A stretch of 64,000 nucleotides of DNA from Anaerostipes sp. (GCF_018381315.1 NZ_JAGZSD010000001.1:190693-254692); one strand, 5' to 3'; shown: positions 49,498-59,115, numbered from the stretch's first letter. Program-made: numbers and translations. Notes: a model not told the origin generated them from the letters alone.

Positions 49498-50967
49498 TCA
49501 CACCGTATCCTCCCAACGTTCAAAGTCAGGGACAGACAGCGGTTTTGAAAAATAATAACCCTGGACAGTTTCACAGCGGACACTTTCAAGGATCCGGATC
49601 TGTTCCTGTGTCTCTATTCCTTCAGCCACAAGCTGGATTCCCAGCTTATTTGCAATTTCGATAAAACCAGCGATAAGATTTACAGCTTTGGAATTTGTAA
49701 TGTCTGCAAAGAACTGCCGGTCCAATTTTACGGTATCCACGTCAAAGTCCTTCAACAGGGCAAGTGCGGAAAATCCGACGCCGAAATCGTCCAGGGCACA
49801 GTGAAATCCAAGCCTGCGCATCTCTGTGATACTGCTTTTTACCAGTTCCCGCTGCTGTTCGTCCAAAAAACTGTACTCTGTCAATTCAAACTCAATGATC
49901 CCGTCAGGTATTTCATATATTTTTTTAATCTCAGAAAATCTTCTTAAAAAGTTCAGATTTTTAAAATGTGCTCTGGACAGATTAACGGATATAGGAAACA
50001 GTTCTTTTTGAGTTTTTATACGGTTTTGTATGTAAATGCAGACTTCTTCAAATACAAAAAGATCAAGCCGGCATATTTTATCATTAGCTTCAAAGAGAGG
50101 TATAAAATCACCAGGACAGATCGTCCCTTTCTCCGGATGGAACCATCTGACCAATGCTTCGGCTCCGTTTAGTGTCCGGTCAGACAGCCGGATCTTGGGC
50201 TGGAGATAGATGTGAAAATAATGGTTTTTAATGGAGCTTTCAAAAAGAGTATTCAGTTCGTATTCCATCCGCTGCTGTTTTGCCATGTCCGGGTGGTAGA
50301 AATAACACGGACCGGCTCCAATCTGCTGCCGGCAGGCACTTCTGGCCCGGTCCTGTACGATAGTGATATCCAAAACCGGATCATCCACCAGATAGATACC
50401 GTACAAAATAGTCAGTTTGTATTCAATATCGGTATGATTGTTAAAAGAATTAATATCTCCAGACAATTCCTGAAGACGGCGTGTAATATCTTCCATGCTG
50501 TGTTCTCTGAGACAAAGAAAAAAACAGTCTGAGTTATCCCTGGCTGCTGTTTCGCCGGTGCAGATAAAACCGTCTAATTTGCTGGATACGTACTTTAAAG
50601 TGTCATTCCCGGCAGATGATCCGAAATTTTCGTTGATCAGCTTAAAACCTTTTATATTCATAAATACAACGGCATATGTGCCGGCTTTCATATGGACAGC
50701 CAGTTTTTCATATGCCAGACGGAATGCAGCCTCATTCATGCCGCCGGTCAATGGGTCGGTCAGGGCAGCAGCTTCAAGCTGTCTGTATTTTGATCTGTAA
50801 TACAGGATCATTGATGCAAAAACAGAACATATTATGACTGACCTTAGTTTGAAAGTGCTTGAGATTATAAGAAAACTGAGAAAAACCAACACAATCCAAA
50901 CACAGGCAGACCGGATTTTAAGAACAGTAAAAGTTCCATCATTTTTCATCCTCATCACTCCATTCAT
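49498..50967 (-). CDS. Cyclic-di-GMP phosphodiesterase (EAL) with degenerate GGDEF domain
   Basis: 489 residues: two N-terminal membrane helices (20-50), a GGDEF-fold domain (70-225) whose signature loop reads RDNSDCF instead of GGDEF, so diguanylate cyclase activity is not expected, and an EAL domain (235-489). The EAL domain has all catalytic sets: EALVRW, SVNLSR, EFELTE, ALDDFGVGFSAL, VKLDR, VAEGIETQEQ and VQGYYFS. It should therefore hydrolyse c-di-GMP, with the degenerate domain as regulator. The ATG at 50967 is 3 bases from GGAG; an ATG at 50949 with its own GGAG is an alternative start. Confidence 0.9.
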   Translation of the reverse strand: MNGVMRMKNDGTFTVLKIRSACVWIVLVFLSFLIISSTFKLRSVIICSVFASMILYYRSKYRQLEAAALTDPLTGGMNEAAFRLAYEKLAVHMKAGTYAVVFMNIKGFKLINENFGSSAGNDTLKYVSSKLDGFICTGETAARDNSDCFFLCLREHSMEDITRRLQELSGDINSFNNHTDIEYKLTILYGIYLVDDPVLDITIVQDRARSACRQQIGAGPCYFYHPDMAKQQRMEYELNTLFESSIKNHYFHIYLQPKIRLSDRTLNGAEALVRWFHPEKGTICPGDFIPLFEANDKICRLDLFVFEEVCIYIQNRIKTQKELFPISVNLSRAHFKNLNFLRRFSEIKKIYEIPDGIIEFELTEYSFLDEQQRELVKSSITEMRRLGFHCALDDFGVGFSALALLKDFDVDTVKLDRQFFADITNSKAVNLIAGFIEIANKLGIQLVAEGIETQEQIRILESVRCETVQGYYFSKPLSVPDFERWEDTV

Positions 50968-51042
50968 AACTCCTTCTCAAAAAAATAATATCATTGTCCT
51001 GCAGGTCCAGCAATAGATAATCTGTGTACGTATACAAATAGC

Positions 51043-51071
51043 TTGTTGGAATTTTTTGATTATTGTATAAT
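51043..51071 (+). promoter_or_regulatory. Promoter of the double-GntR gene
   Basis: TTGTTG, exactly 17 bases, consensus TATAAT; 33 bases before the ATG. Confidence 0.75.
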
Positions 51072-51104
51072 TTATAGAGATCAGCCAAAGGGGAGGCAGA
51101 ATGT

Positions 51105-52568
51105 ATGAAACAAAAGCAGACCTTGTTTGACTATGTATACGGGAATTTAAAAGAGCAGATTCTTTCCGGGCGTCTGCAGTATGGGGAAAAGCTTCCGTCC
51201 ATGAACAGTCTGTCTGAATTTTATCATGTGGGTATCCGCACGGTGAAGGATGTGCTGCACCTTTTGAGAGAAGAAGGCTATATCCGGACAGAGGAAAGAA
51301 AGGCCGCAGTCGTCGTCTACCGGCAGGCAGGAAAGGATACAGCAGTCCGGTCTGTGCTGGGGAGGAAATCCTCCATCATTGCGGTCTATCAGACGATTCT
51401 GGTTCTTGTGCCGCCTCTGCTGTCATTCTGTGCCCGGAGGTACAGCAAAAATGAGCTGAGCCAGATGTTCGCCGGGAATCTGTGGTCTAAAAAACGAAGT
51501 CCGCAAGAACTGGGGCGTATTTGTGTCAGCTGTATCTATGAACTGCTGGATCATTCAAAAAATCTGTTGTTCCGTGACTTATTTGCCAGTCTTGAAATAT
51601 ATGCCAGAATGCCGTTTTTTCAAAATTATGATCATTTTGCAGAGTTGGTGCTGGAATATAATGAATTTCACAGTATTCAATGGGTGCTGGAAGCGTTTAC
51701 AGAACATGAACCGTCAGAAATTGTTTCGAGGTTCCGCAGAATGTTTCATTCTGTGGTTCCGGCTGTGTGCCAATTTATGGAGGAACTGTCCGGGGATTAT
51801 GGGGAGATAACCGAAAATCCATCCTGCGCTTACTGTTGGACAGCTGAATGCGGGAGAGACCATTATTATATGCAGATTGCCCGTGATCTCATAGATAAAA
51901 TTGGTACAGGCAGTTACAAAGAAGGATCCTTTCTTCCGTCAGAGTCACAGCTGGCCAGGCAGTACGGCGTCTGTGTTTCAACGGTCAGGAATGCACTTTT
52001 CATGCTGAATGATCTGGGATTCGGCCGGACGATGAATGCAAAAGGGACGAAGGTCCTCCTGCAGGATGAAGATGCGGCTGTGCAGTGTCTGAAGAACAAA
52101 ACCTTCAGACGGGATACGATGATCTATCTGAGCGGACTTCAGCTTATGGCAATCGCAATAAAACCGGCTGCAGCCATGGCTTTTGACAAGATCGGGGAAC
52201 ATAAGATACAGGAACTTAAGGAACACACAAAAAATCCTGATTATATTCTGCTCGACGGGCTGGTCCGCTGTGTGACCGGTCATCTGGAGCTTTCTCCGTT
52301 AAAGAGCATTCTGAAGGAGACAGGAAAGCTGCTGCACTGGGGATATTATTTTTCTTTTTTCGGCGGAATATCAGGCTCCGATCTGCTCGCAGCCAAGAGT
52401 CTGGCAGCTCTTGAAAAATTGGAATGCGGAAGTGCGGCAGAGTTTGGAGAGCATATGTCACATTGTTTTTGCCATATTCTTGATTTTGTGAGGGACCGCA
52501 TGGTGGAGTTTGGTTTATCTGAGGCAGCAGGGCTGATAAGTCCGTGCAGTCCTGATACAGGAAAATGA
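51105..52568 (+). CDS. Regulator with two GntR-type HTH domains
   Basis: 487 residues. The first wHTH at residues 5-68 (GNLKEQILSGRLQYGEKLPSMNSLSEFYHVGIRTVKDVLHLLREEGY) and a second at about 258-325 (ARDLIDKIGTGSYKEGSFLPSESQLARQYGVCVSTVRNALFMLNDLG) are both of GntR type. Each is followed by a helical domain of unknown fold, not FadR or HutC. Tandem GntR heads in one chain are uncommon. AAGGGGAGGCAG precedes the ATG. The neighbour metY gene has its own promoter; no direct link is shown. Confidence 0.8.
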   Translation: MKQKQTLFDYVYGNLKEQILSGRLQYGEKLPSMNSLSEFYHVGIRTVKDVLHLLREEGYIRTEERKAAVVVYRQAGKDTAVRSVLGRKSSIIAVYQTILVLVPPLLSFCARRYSKNELSQMFAGNLWSKKRSPQELGRICVSCIYELLDHSKNLLFRDLFASLEIYARMPFFQNYDHFAELVLEYNEFHSIQWVLEAFTEHEPSEIVSRFRRMFHSVVPAVCQFMEELSGDYGEITENPSCAYCWTAECGRDHYYMQIARDLIDKIGTGSYKEGSFLPSESQLARQYGVCVSTVRNALFMLNDLGFGRTMNAKGTKVLLQDEDAAVQCLKNKTFRRDTMIYLSGLQLMAIAIKPAAAMAFDKIGEHKIQELKEHTKNPDYILLDGLVRCVTGHLELSPLKSILKETGKLLHWGYYFSFFGGISGSDLLAAKSLAALEKLECGSAAEFGEHMSHCFCHILDFVRDRMVEFGLSEAAGLISPCSPDTGK

Positions 52569-52587
52569 AGAATATTCCAATTTCCTA

Positions 52588-52616
52588 TTGACTTTCTATG
52601 GAATTATCTATATAAT
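52588..52616 (+). promoter_or_regulatory. Promoter of metY
   Basis: TTGACT, exactly 17 bases, TATAAT. The flank TATGGAATTAT and ATAATTCATA forms an imperfect inverted repeat across the -10 box that may be an operator. No SAM riboswitch or T-box is seen in the 50-base leader. Confidence 0.7.
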
Positions 52617-52664
52617 ACAACACAATAATTCATAGTAATCATATAGGAAATAAGGAGAAGCGCC

Positions 52665-53978
52665 ATGTATCAGAAAAAATCCAGAAATGAAAGAAATTTA
52701 AAATTTGAGACATTACAGCTGCACGTCGGACAGGAACAGGCGGATCCCGCAACGGACGCCAGGGCTGTTCCAATTTATCAGACGTCTTCCTATGTGTTCC
52801 ACAGCAGTGAACATGCGGAGGCAAGATTCAATCTGAGTGATGCGGGGAATATTTATGGAAGGCTCACAAATCCCACACAGGATGTGTTTGAAAAGCGTGT
52901 GGCCGCTTTAGAGGGAGGAACGGCGGCACTTGCCACGGCATCCGGTGCGGCGGCTATTACATATACTTTTCAGAACCTTGCCCACAGCGGAGACCATATC
53001 GTTGCGGCAAAAAATATTTATGGGGGAAGTTACAATCTTTTGGCTCATACACTGCCGGAATTCGGGGTAGAGACAACGTTTGTGGATATTTTTGAGGAAG
53101 GGGCAGTGGAAGCAGCTATTAAGGAAAATACAAAGGCTGTGTTTATTGAAACCCTGGGTAACCCGCACTCAGATGTGGCGGACATTGAAAAGCTTGCCAA
53201 GATCGCCCACAGCCATAAGATTCCTCTGGTTATTGACAATACGTTCGGAACACCTTATCTGATACGTCCCATTGAGTTCGGAGCTGATATCGTCGTGCAT
53301 TCTGCGACGAAGTTTATCGGCGGCCACGGCACCGCAATCGGAGGGGTCATCGTTGACAGCGGAAATTTTGACTGGGAGGCATCCGGAAAGTTCCCGTCCC
53401 TGACAGAACCCAATGCAAGCTATCACGGCATCAGCTTTACCCAGGCTGCCGGAAAAACAGCGTTTGTCACAAGGATACGGGCGGTCCTTCTGAGGGATAT
53501 GGGAGCGGCATTGTCGCCGTTCCACGCATTTTTGTTCCTGCAGGGGCTGGAGACATTGTCTCTGAGAGTAGAAAGGCATGTGCAGAATGCGCTGAAAACA
53601 GTCGCATTTTTGAATGGGCATCCTCAGGTGGAAGCAGTGCATCACCCGTCCGTAACCGGAGATGCAGAGCAGAAAGCATTGTATCAAAAGTATTTTCCAA
53701 ACGGGGGAGGATCGATCTTTACATTTGAGATCAAGGGGGATGCACAGACAGCCAAAGCATTTATAGACAATCTGGAGATCTTTTCGCTGCTTGCCAATGT
53801 AGCTGATGTGAAGTCTCTGGCCATTCATCCGGCATCTACAACTCATTCGCAGCTGAATGAGGAAGAACTGAATGAACAGGGATTAAAGCCGAATACCATA
53901 AGGCTTTCTATCGGAACAGAGAATATAGACGATATTTTGGAAGATTTAAGTGAGGCATTTAAGGCAGTCAAAAAATAG
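52665..53978 (+). CDS. metY: O-acetylhomoserine sulfhydrylase / aminocarboxypropyltransferase
   Basis: PLP enzyme of the Cys/Met metabolism family that makes homocysteine from O-acetylhomoserine and sulfide. 437 residues, the length typical of MetY rather than MetB (380). Motifs are TLQLHVGQEQADPATDARAVPIYQTSSYVF, YGRLTNPT, FIETLGNPHSDV and VHSATKFIGGHG (PLP Lys). TAAGGAGAAGCGCC precedes the ATG. It feeds homocysteine to the metH gene 3 kb away. Confidence 0.93.
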   Translation: MYQKKSRNERNLKFETLQLHVGQEQADPATDARAVPIYQTSSYVFHSSEHAEARFNLSDAGNIYGRLTNPTQDVFEKRVAALEGGTAALATASGAAAITYTFQNLAHSGDHIVAAKNIYGGSYNLLAHTLPEFGVETTFVDIFEEGAVEAAIKENTKAVFIETLGNPHSDVADIEKLAKIAHSHKIPLVIDNTFGTPYLIRPIEFGADIVVHSATKFIGGHGTAIGGVIVDSGNFDWEASGKFPSLTEPNASYHGISFTQAAGKTAFVTRIRAVLLRDMGAALSPFHAFLFLQGLETLSLRVERHVQNALKTVAFLNGHPQVEAVHHPSVTGDAEQKALYQKYFPNGGGSIFTFEIKGDAQTAKAFIDNLEIFSLLANVADVKSLAIHPASTTHSQLNEEELNEQGLKPNTIRLSIGTENIDDILEDLSEAFKAVKK

Positions 53979-53993
53979 AGTCTCTCTGAGCAG

Positions 53994-54039
53994 ACAGCAT
54001 CCGGCCAGGCTTATGAAAGCCTGCCGGACGCTGTTTTTT
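53994..54039 (+). terminator. Terminator after metY
   Basis: ACAGCATCCGGCCAGGCTT and its near-complement AAGCCTGCCGGACGCTGT around ATGA, followed by TTTTTT. Confidence 0.9.
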
Positions 54040-54108
54040 CTATATAGACAGGGAAAATCTAACATGATAAAATTGCTTTAATGTATTACAGGAATAAAGG
54101 AGAAACAG

Positions 54109-55005
54109 ATGAAGATATCAGAACTATTAAAAGAAAAAGCCACCATTTCCTTTGAGGTATTCCCGCCTAAGAATAAAGAAGGGGATATTTCTTCCATCTA
54201 CTATACGATTGAAGAACTTGCCAAACTCAATCCTGATTTTATCAGTGTTACATATGGGGCCGGCGGGTCTTCCAAGGGAAAAACCGTGGAGATTGCATCC
54301 GCTATAAAGAATCAATATCAAATTGAGTCTGTAGCCCATCTGAGCTGCATTACCTCAGCAAAAGAAGATATCCTTACAGAGTGCAGGGCTCTTAAGGAAC
54401 ATAATGTAGACAATATTTTATCGCTGAGAGGGGACTATCCGGCGGGGGAAGAGGAAAAATACCGGGATATGAATCTGGAATTTCACTATGCCAGTGAACT
54501 GAATGAATTTATAAGGGAGAATTTCGGAGATTCCTTCTGTCTTTCCGGTGCATGCTATCCTGAGGTCCATCAGGAAGCTGACTGTTTCCGGGATGACCTG
54601 GAGGCGCTGAAAAAGAAAGTGGACGCGGGGGCAGAGTATCTGATCACCCAGATATTTTTTGACAACAGCTATTACTACCGTCTGGTGAAGGAGGCGAGGA
54701 AGATAGGGATCACTGTTCCGATTCTTGCAGGGATTATGCCTGTCACCAATGCTAAATCTCTTCTGCGCACGGCCAAGCTCTGCGGCTGTTCCATTCCGTT
54801 TCAGCTTTCCACAATGATCGAAACTTATTATAATTATCCGGAGGCTATGAAAGAGATTGGGATCAATTATGCTGCCCACCAGATCATAGATCTGATTACA
54901 AACGGGGTGGACGGCATCCATATTTATACGATGAACAAACCGGAGATCGCACAGAGGATTTTTGCAAATATCCCGACAGTTTTAAAAGAGCTGAACCATG
55001 ATTAA
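54109..55005 (+). CDS. metF: Methylenetetrahydrofolate reductase
   Basis: FAD enzyme that makes 5-methyl-THF, the methyl donor for MetH. 298 residues. Signatures are ISFEVFPPKNKEG, SVTYGAGGSSKG, RGDYP, EYLITQIFFDN and GIMPVTNAKSL. AAAGGAGAAACAG precedes the ATG. It overlaps the next gene by 8 bases in a metF-activation domain-metH operon. Confidence 0.95.
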   Translation: MKISELLKEKATISFEVFPPKNKEGDISSIYYTIEELAKLNPDFISVTYGAGGSSKGKTVEIASAIKNQYQIESVAHLSCITSAKEDILTECRALKEHNVDNILSLRGDYPAGEEEKYRDMNLEFHYASELNEFIRENFGDSFCLSGACYPEVHQEADCFRDDLEALKKKVDAGAEYLITQIFFDNSYYYRLVKEARKIGITVPILAGIMPVTNAKSLLRTAKLCGCSIPFQLSTMIETYYNYPEAMKEIGINYAAHQIIDLITNGVDGIHIYTMNKPEIAQRIFANIPTVLKELNHD

Positions 55006-55624
55006 AGAGACAGCGCTGAAATATCTGGGACATACAGGACAGGAGATCACAGAAGAACTGCATATTCTTCTGGAAGATTGTATACAGGAAGTAAAGCAGG
55101 TCTCCCAGCCCAAGGCTGTCACGCGCAGATTTGAATTGGATGAACATCCGCTCAGAATCAAAGAGCTTGATCTGTTTCTTCCGGGAGAACAGATAAAAGA
55201 TGCATTTTCTCAGTGCAGCCATTGTCTTCTCATCGGAGTCACTCTTGGCGTTATGCTGGAGCGCAGGATTAAATATTACGAAAAGAGCAATATGACCAGA
55301 GCGGCTGTCATGGATGCAGTGAGCAGCGCTTATCTGGAAGAATACTGCGATGAGTATGAAGAAGGGCTGGGATATCCGAACAGGACTTACCGCCTTTGTC
55401 CCGGATATGGAGATATTCCGCTTTCATTTAACCGGGAGATCGCAAGAGTCCTTGATATCGGAAAAAATCTTGGGATCACACTTACCCCGGATAATCTGAT
55501 GATCCCCCAAAAGTCCATGCTTGGGGTCATCGGAATCGGAGCGCCGGAGAGAAAGAAACAGTGCGGACAGTGTGTGATGAAGGAAGACTGCCCGTTTAGA
55601 AAGAGAGGCCAAAGATGCTATTAG
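54998..55624 (+). CDS. Stand-alone MetH activation domain protein
   Basis: 208 residues of the vitamin B12-dependent methionine synthase activation fold: YLEEYCDEYEE, the SAM-binding RLCPGYGDIPLSFNREIARVLDIGKNLGITLTPDNLMIPQKSMLGVIG and a Cys-rich end CGQCVMKEDC. In proteobacterial MetH this is the C-terminal domain; here it is a separate gene between metF and a MetH lacking it. It probably reduces and methylates cob(II)alamin. The Cys-rich tail may bind a metal cluster. Confidence 0.88.
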   Translation: MIKETALKYLGHTGQEITEELHILLEDCIQEVKQVSQPKAVTRRFELDEHPLRIKELDLFLPGEQIKDAFSQCSHCLLIGVTLGVMLERRIKYYEKSNMTRAAVMDAVSSAYLEEYCDEYEEGLGYPNRTYRLCPGYGDIPLSFNREIARVLDIGKNLGITLTPDNLMIPQKSMLGVIGIGAPERKKQCGQCVMKEDCPFRKRGQRCY

Positions 55625-57969
55625 ACAGAATCGGAAAAGACTTATTGATATTTGACGGGGCCATGGGAACTCAGCTGCAGGATGCAGGGCTGAAAGCCGG
55701 TGATATCCCTGAAGAATTAAATATAGAGCGGCCGGAGCTGATCAGATCCATCCATGAAAAATATCTGCATGCAGGTGCGGATTTTATTACAACCAATACC
55801 TTTGGATGCAATGAACTGAAGATGCAGGAGTCGAAATACAGCTATAAGGACATGCTGAGAGCTGCTGTGGCCAATGCAAAAGAGGCAAGAAAGAACGCAG
55901 GGCGGGAACAGGATGCCTATGTTGTTTTGGATATCGGACCTATCGGACAGCTGTTGGAGCCAATGGGGACACTTACGTTTGATGAAGCGTACAATATGAT
56001 CCTGTCACAGGTAGAAACAGTAAAAGATGACGTGGATGCAGTCCTGTTTGAGACGATGAGTGATCTGTATGAGGTGAAGGCCGGTATTCTGGCGGTAAAA
56101 GAAAATACATCCCTTCCGGTTTTTGTGACGATGACCTTTGAGCAGAACGGGCGTACTTTATCCGGAAATGATCCTGTCACTTTTGTGAACACAGTGCAGG
56201 GCCTGAAGGCAGATGTGCTGGGTGTCAACTGCTCCCTCGGACCTGCGGAGCTCGGTCCGATCATAGAGCAGATACTGAGTGTATCCTCCGTACCTGTGAT
56301 GATTCAGCCGAATGCAGGACTTCCGTGCCTGGAACACGGGGAGACTCATTACCATGTGACCAGCGGTGAATATGCAGAGCTGATGCAGGGATACTTGAAG
56401 GACGGTGTTTCCATCGCAGGCGGGTGCTGCGGCACCACCCCGGAATTTATCCGGAAATTAAAAGCGCAGGCCCCAAGAAAGGCATCCCCGAGAGAGATTA
56501 AAAAGAAAACGAGAGTATCCAGTCAGACAAAAACAGTTACCTTTGGAGACCGTGTTATTGTCTGCGGAGAACGCCTGAATCCGACCGGAAAGAAAAAGCT
56601 GAAACTTGCCCTGAAAGAAGAACGGTATGATGAGCTGGTGACAGAGGCTATTAAACAGGATGAAGCCGGAGCTGATGTGCTGGATGTAAATGTGGGCCTT
56701 CCGGGCATTGATGAACCTGCCACTATGAAGCATGTGGTAAAACTGCTTCAGGAAGTAATTACGCTTCCTCTGCAGATTGACAGCTCCAGTGCCGACGCTA
56801 TTGAACAGGCGTGCAGGTATTATAACGGCAAACCGCTGATTAATTCTGTCAACGGTAAAGATGAAGTCATGGAAGCAATTTTTCCGATCGTAAAAAAATA
56901 CGGGGGCGTGGTGATCGGACTGACTTTGGATGAGGGGATTCCTTTAAAAGCAAAAGAAAGATTTGCCATTGCCAAAAAGATCATTGCAAAAGCGGCGGAG
57001 TACGGCATCGGAAAAGAAGATATTATTATCGACTGTCTGACACTGACGGCTTCCGCCCAGCAAAAAGAAGTCAAAGAGACATTAAGGGCCATCGAGATGG
57101 TAAAGGAACTGGGAGTCCATACGGTTCTGGGTGTTTCCAATGTATCCTTCGGCCTGCCGAACCGCCCGCTCTTAAACCGCACATTTCTTGCGCTGGCCAT
57201 GCAGGCAGGGCTGGATCTTCCGATCATCAATCCTCTGGACAGGGAACTGATGGGAACCATTGATGCATTCCATGTGCTGTTTTATAAAGATATCGACAGT
57301 GAAGATTACATCCGGAGCCAGTCCGATGCAGTCCAGGAAAAGACACAGGCTAAGACAGAGTTTTCCCTGCATGATATTATCATCCATGGGCTGAAAGATG
57401 AGGTGGAAGCCAAGACCAGAGAACAGCTTGAGAAGAAAGAAGCCCTGGAACTGATCAATGAGGTTATCATTCCTGCCCTGAATGTGGTTGGAAAGGACTA
57501 TGAAACCGGAAAGATCTTTCTTCCGCAGCTGATCCAGTCGGCAGAGACTACAAAAAAGGCGTTTGAGGTGGTTAAGCAGTGCTTCAGTACCGGTGCAGAA
57601 GAAGAAAAAGGGCCGGTGGTGATGGCTACCGTGGAGGGAGATATCCACGACATCGGTAAAAATATTGTAAAAGTGGTATTGGAGAGCTATGGGTACCGGA
57701 TTATTGATCTGGGCAAGGACGTAAAGGTTGAAAAAGTGGTGGAGGCATGGCACAAGTACCGCCCCAAGGCAATCGGGCTGAGTGCTCTTATGACTACAAC
57801 GGTGCTTTCCATGGAGATGACGATTCAGAGACTCAGGGAAGAACAGTGTACCTGCCCGATCTGGGTAGGAGGAGCTGTGCTCACAGAAGATATTGCGAAG
57901 AATATCGGAGCAGATTATTACGCCGAGGACGCCATGGCGTCGGTGGCGATACTTGAAAAAATAATTTAG
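55615..57969 (+). CDS. metH: Cobalamin-dependent methionine synthase, short form
   Basis: 784 residues, with the Hcy-binding domain (1-280; zinc Cys in GVNCS and GGCCGT), pterin-binding domain (310-560, ERLNPTGKKKLK and DVNVGLPGID), cobalamin cap (570-660) and the B12 Rossmann domain with DIHDIGKN (base-off His ligand) and VGGAVLTED. The activation domain is missing and supplied by the preceding gene, whose end it overlaps by 10 bases. This split architecture is common in Clostridia. Confidence 0.94.
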   Translation: MLLDRIGKDLLIFDGAMGTQLQDAGLKAGDIPEELNIERPELIRSIHEKYLHAGADFITTNTFGCNELKMQESKYSYKDMLRAAVANAKEARKNAGREQDAYVVLDIGPIGQLLEPMGTLTFDEAYNMILSQVETVKDDVDAVLFETMSDLYEVKAGILAVKENTSLPVFVTMTFEQNGRTLSGNDPVTFVNTVQGLKADVLGVNCSLGPAELGPIIEQILSVSSVPVMIQPNAGLPCLEHGETHYHVTSGEYAELMQGYLKDGVSIAGGCCGTTPEFIRKLKAQAPRKASPREIKKKTRVSSQTKTVTFGDRVIVCGERLNPTGKKKLKLALKEERYDELVTEAIKQDEAGADVLDVNVGLPGIDEPATMKHVVKLLQEVITLPLQIDSSSADAIEQACRYYNGKPLINSVNGKDEVMEAIFPIVKKYGGVVIGLTLDEGIPLKAKERFAIAKKIIAKAAEYGIGKEDIIIDCLTLTASAQQKEVKETLRAIEMVKELGVHTVLGVSNVSFGLPNRPLLNRTFLALAMQAGLDLPIINPLDRELMGTIDAFHVLFYKDIDSEDYIRSQSDAVQEKTQAKTEFSLHDIIIHGLKDEVEAKTREQLEKKEALELINEVIIPALNVVGKDYETGKIFLPQLIQSAETTKKAFEVVKQCFSTGAEEEKGPVVMATVEGDIHDIGKNIVKVVLESYGYRIIDLGKDVKVEKVVEAWHKYRPKAIGLSALMTTTVLSMEMTIQRLREEQCTCPIWVGGAVLTEDIAKNIGADYYAEDAMASVAILEKII

Positions 57970-57990
57970 GGCTGATTAGGAGAAGTACCA

Positions 57991-58698
57991 GTGAATGATA
58001 TCAGGCATAAGACAAAAGAAAATTTCAAATATGCTGCAGCAAAATCCATTCCGGTCTTTTTCGGATACATATTTTTGGGGATTGCCTTTGGGATCCTCAT
58101 GGAAAAGGCAGGATACGGGCCTCTTTGGACACTGGCAGCCAGCCTGTTTATCTATGCCGGATCCATGCAGTTTGTTTTAGTATCTTTTCTGACAGCCGGA
58201 GCTCCTCTGGGACTTGCAGCGCTGACCACTCTGTTTATCAATGGAAGGCATATCTTTTATGGCCTGTCTTTTGTAGAACGATTTAAAAAAATGGGGATAT
58301 ATTACCCTTATATGGTGTTTTCTCTGACCGATGAGACCTACTCTGTTCTTTGTTCATGTGAGGAAGAAAGGGTAGAGCAGGAGCCCAGAATTTTATTCTG
58401 GATTGCGGCTCTGGATCAGTGCTATTGGGCAGCGGGCTCTTTCATCGGGGCTCTGGCCGGAGGGCTGCTCCCATTTGATTTCAAGGGGATCGAATTTTCT
58501 ATGACCGCATTATTTCTGGTGATCTTTCTGGACCAGTGGAAGAGTTCAAAAGAGCACAGCCCGGCTATAGCGGGACTGGCTGCGGCATCTTTCTTTTTAG
58601 TCCTGCTGGGGCCTGACCGGTTTCTGCTGCCTGCGCTGCTTATGATTGCAGCACTGATGTGCCTTGGTTTTATCAGAGAGGAGAGGAAAAGATCTTGA
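57991..58698 (+). CDS. azlC: AzlC family branched-chain amino acid exporter subunit
   Basis: 235 residues, about seven membrane segments. Family signatures are FLGIAFGILMEKAGYGP, YAGSMQFVLVSFL and NGRHIFYGLSF. AzlC with AzlD exports branched-chain amino acids (known in B. subtilis). GTG start at 57991 after TTAGGAGAAG. Lies 21 bases after metH, so it may share that transcript. Confidence 0.9.
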   Translation: MNDIRHKTKENFKYAAAKSIPVFFGYIFLGIAFGILMEKAGYGPLWTLAASLFIYAGSMQFVLVSFLTAGAPLGLAALTTLFINGRHIFYGLSFVERFKKMGIYYPYMVFSLTDETYSVLCSCEEERVEQEPRILFWIAALDQCYWAAGSFIGALAGGLLPFDFKGIEFSMTALFLVIFLDQWKSSKEHSPAIAGLAAASFFLVLLGPDRFLLPALLMIAALMCLGFIREERKRS

Positions 58699-59018
58699 AC
58701 GATACTGTTTACAAAATATGCATCATGGCAGTGGTGGCAGGTGTCACTCTTTTTACCAGGATTCTTCCTTTTGCATTATTCGGAGGGAAAAAGGGTATGC
58801 CTAAAATGATCGGATACCTGGGCAAAGTACTTCCGGCGGCTATCATCGCCGCATTGGTTGTGTACTGCTTTAAAGAACTGGCCGTACAGCCGGCCGCAGA
58901 AAAACTGTATAGTCTTGCAGCCGGGGCAGCCGTTGTATTCCTGCATATTTGGAAGCGGAATACTCTGCTCAGCATTGCAGGCGGAACTATCATTTATATG
59001 CTGCTTATACGGATTTAA
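58695..59018 (+). CDS. azlD: AzlD family branched-chain amino acid exporter subunit
   Basis: 107 residues, four membrane segments (GVTLFTRILPFALFG, LPAAIIAALVVYCF). TTG at 58695 overlaps the azlC TGA (TTGA), and GAGAGGAAAAGATC lies upstream; the longer GTG frame starts inside azlC. It is the obligatory small partner of AzlC. Confidence 0.88.
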   Translation: MNDTVYKICIMAVVAGVTLFTRILPFALFGGKKGMPKMIGYLGKVLPAAIIAALVVYCFKELAVQPAAEKLYSLAAGAAVVFLHIWKRNTLLSIAGGTIIYMLLIRI

Positions 59019-59115
59019 GGAATACAGGACCGGGATTGGAAACAGGAAAAGAACCGGCAGGAATAATGCAGTAAATTTCTGCGGAAACAGCTGTTTTTTT
59101 TGGAAGCCCTGTGAC

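Noticed and set aside
52617..52664. Search for a SAM riboswitch or T-box ahead of metY
   Set aside because: Leader of about 50 bases is too short and shows neither the kink-turn nor T-box sequence.
53169..53846. 225-codon minus-strand frame inside metY
   Set aside because: Antisense shadow of a conserved PLP enzyme; Cys/His-rich composition typical of such shadows.
57172..57753. 193-codon minus-strand frame inside metH
   Set aside because: Shadow of the pterin/B12 coding region; no start signal.
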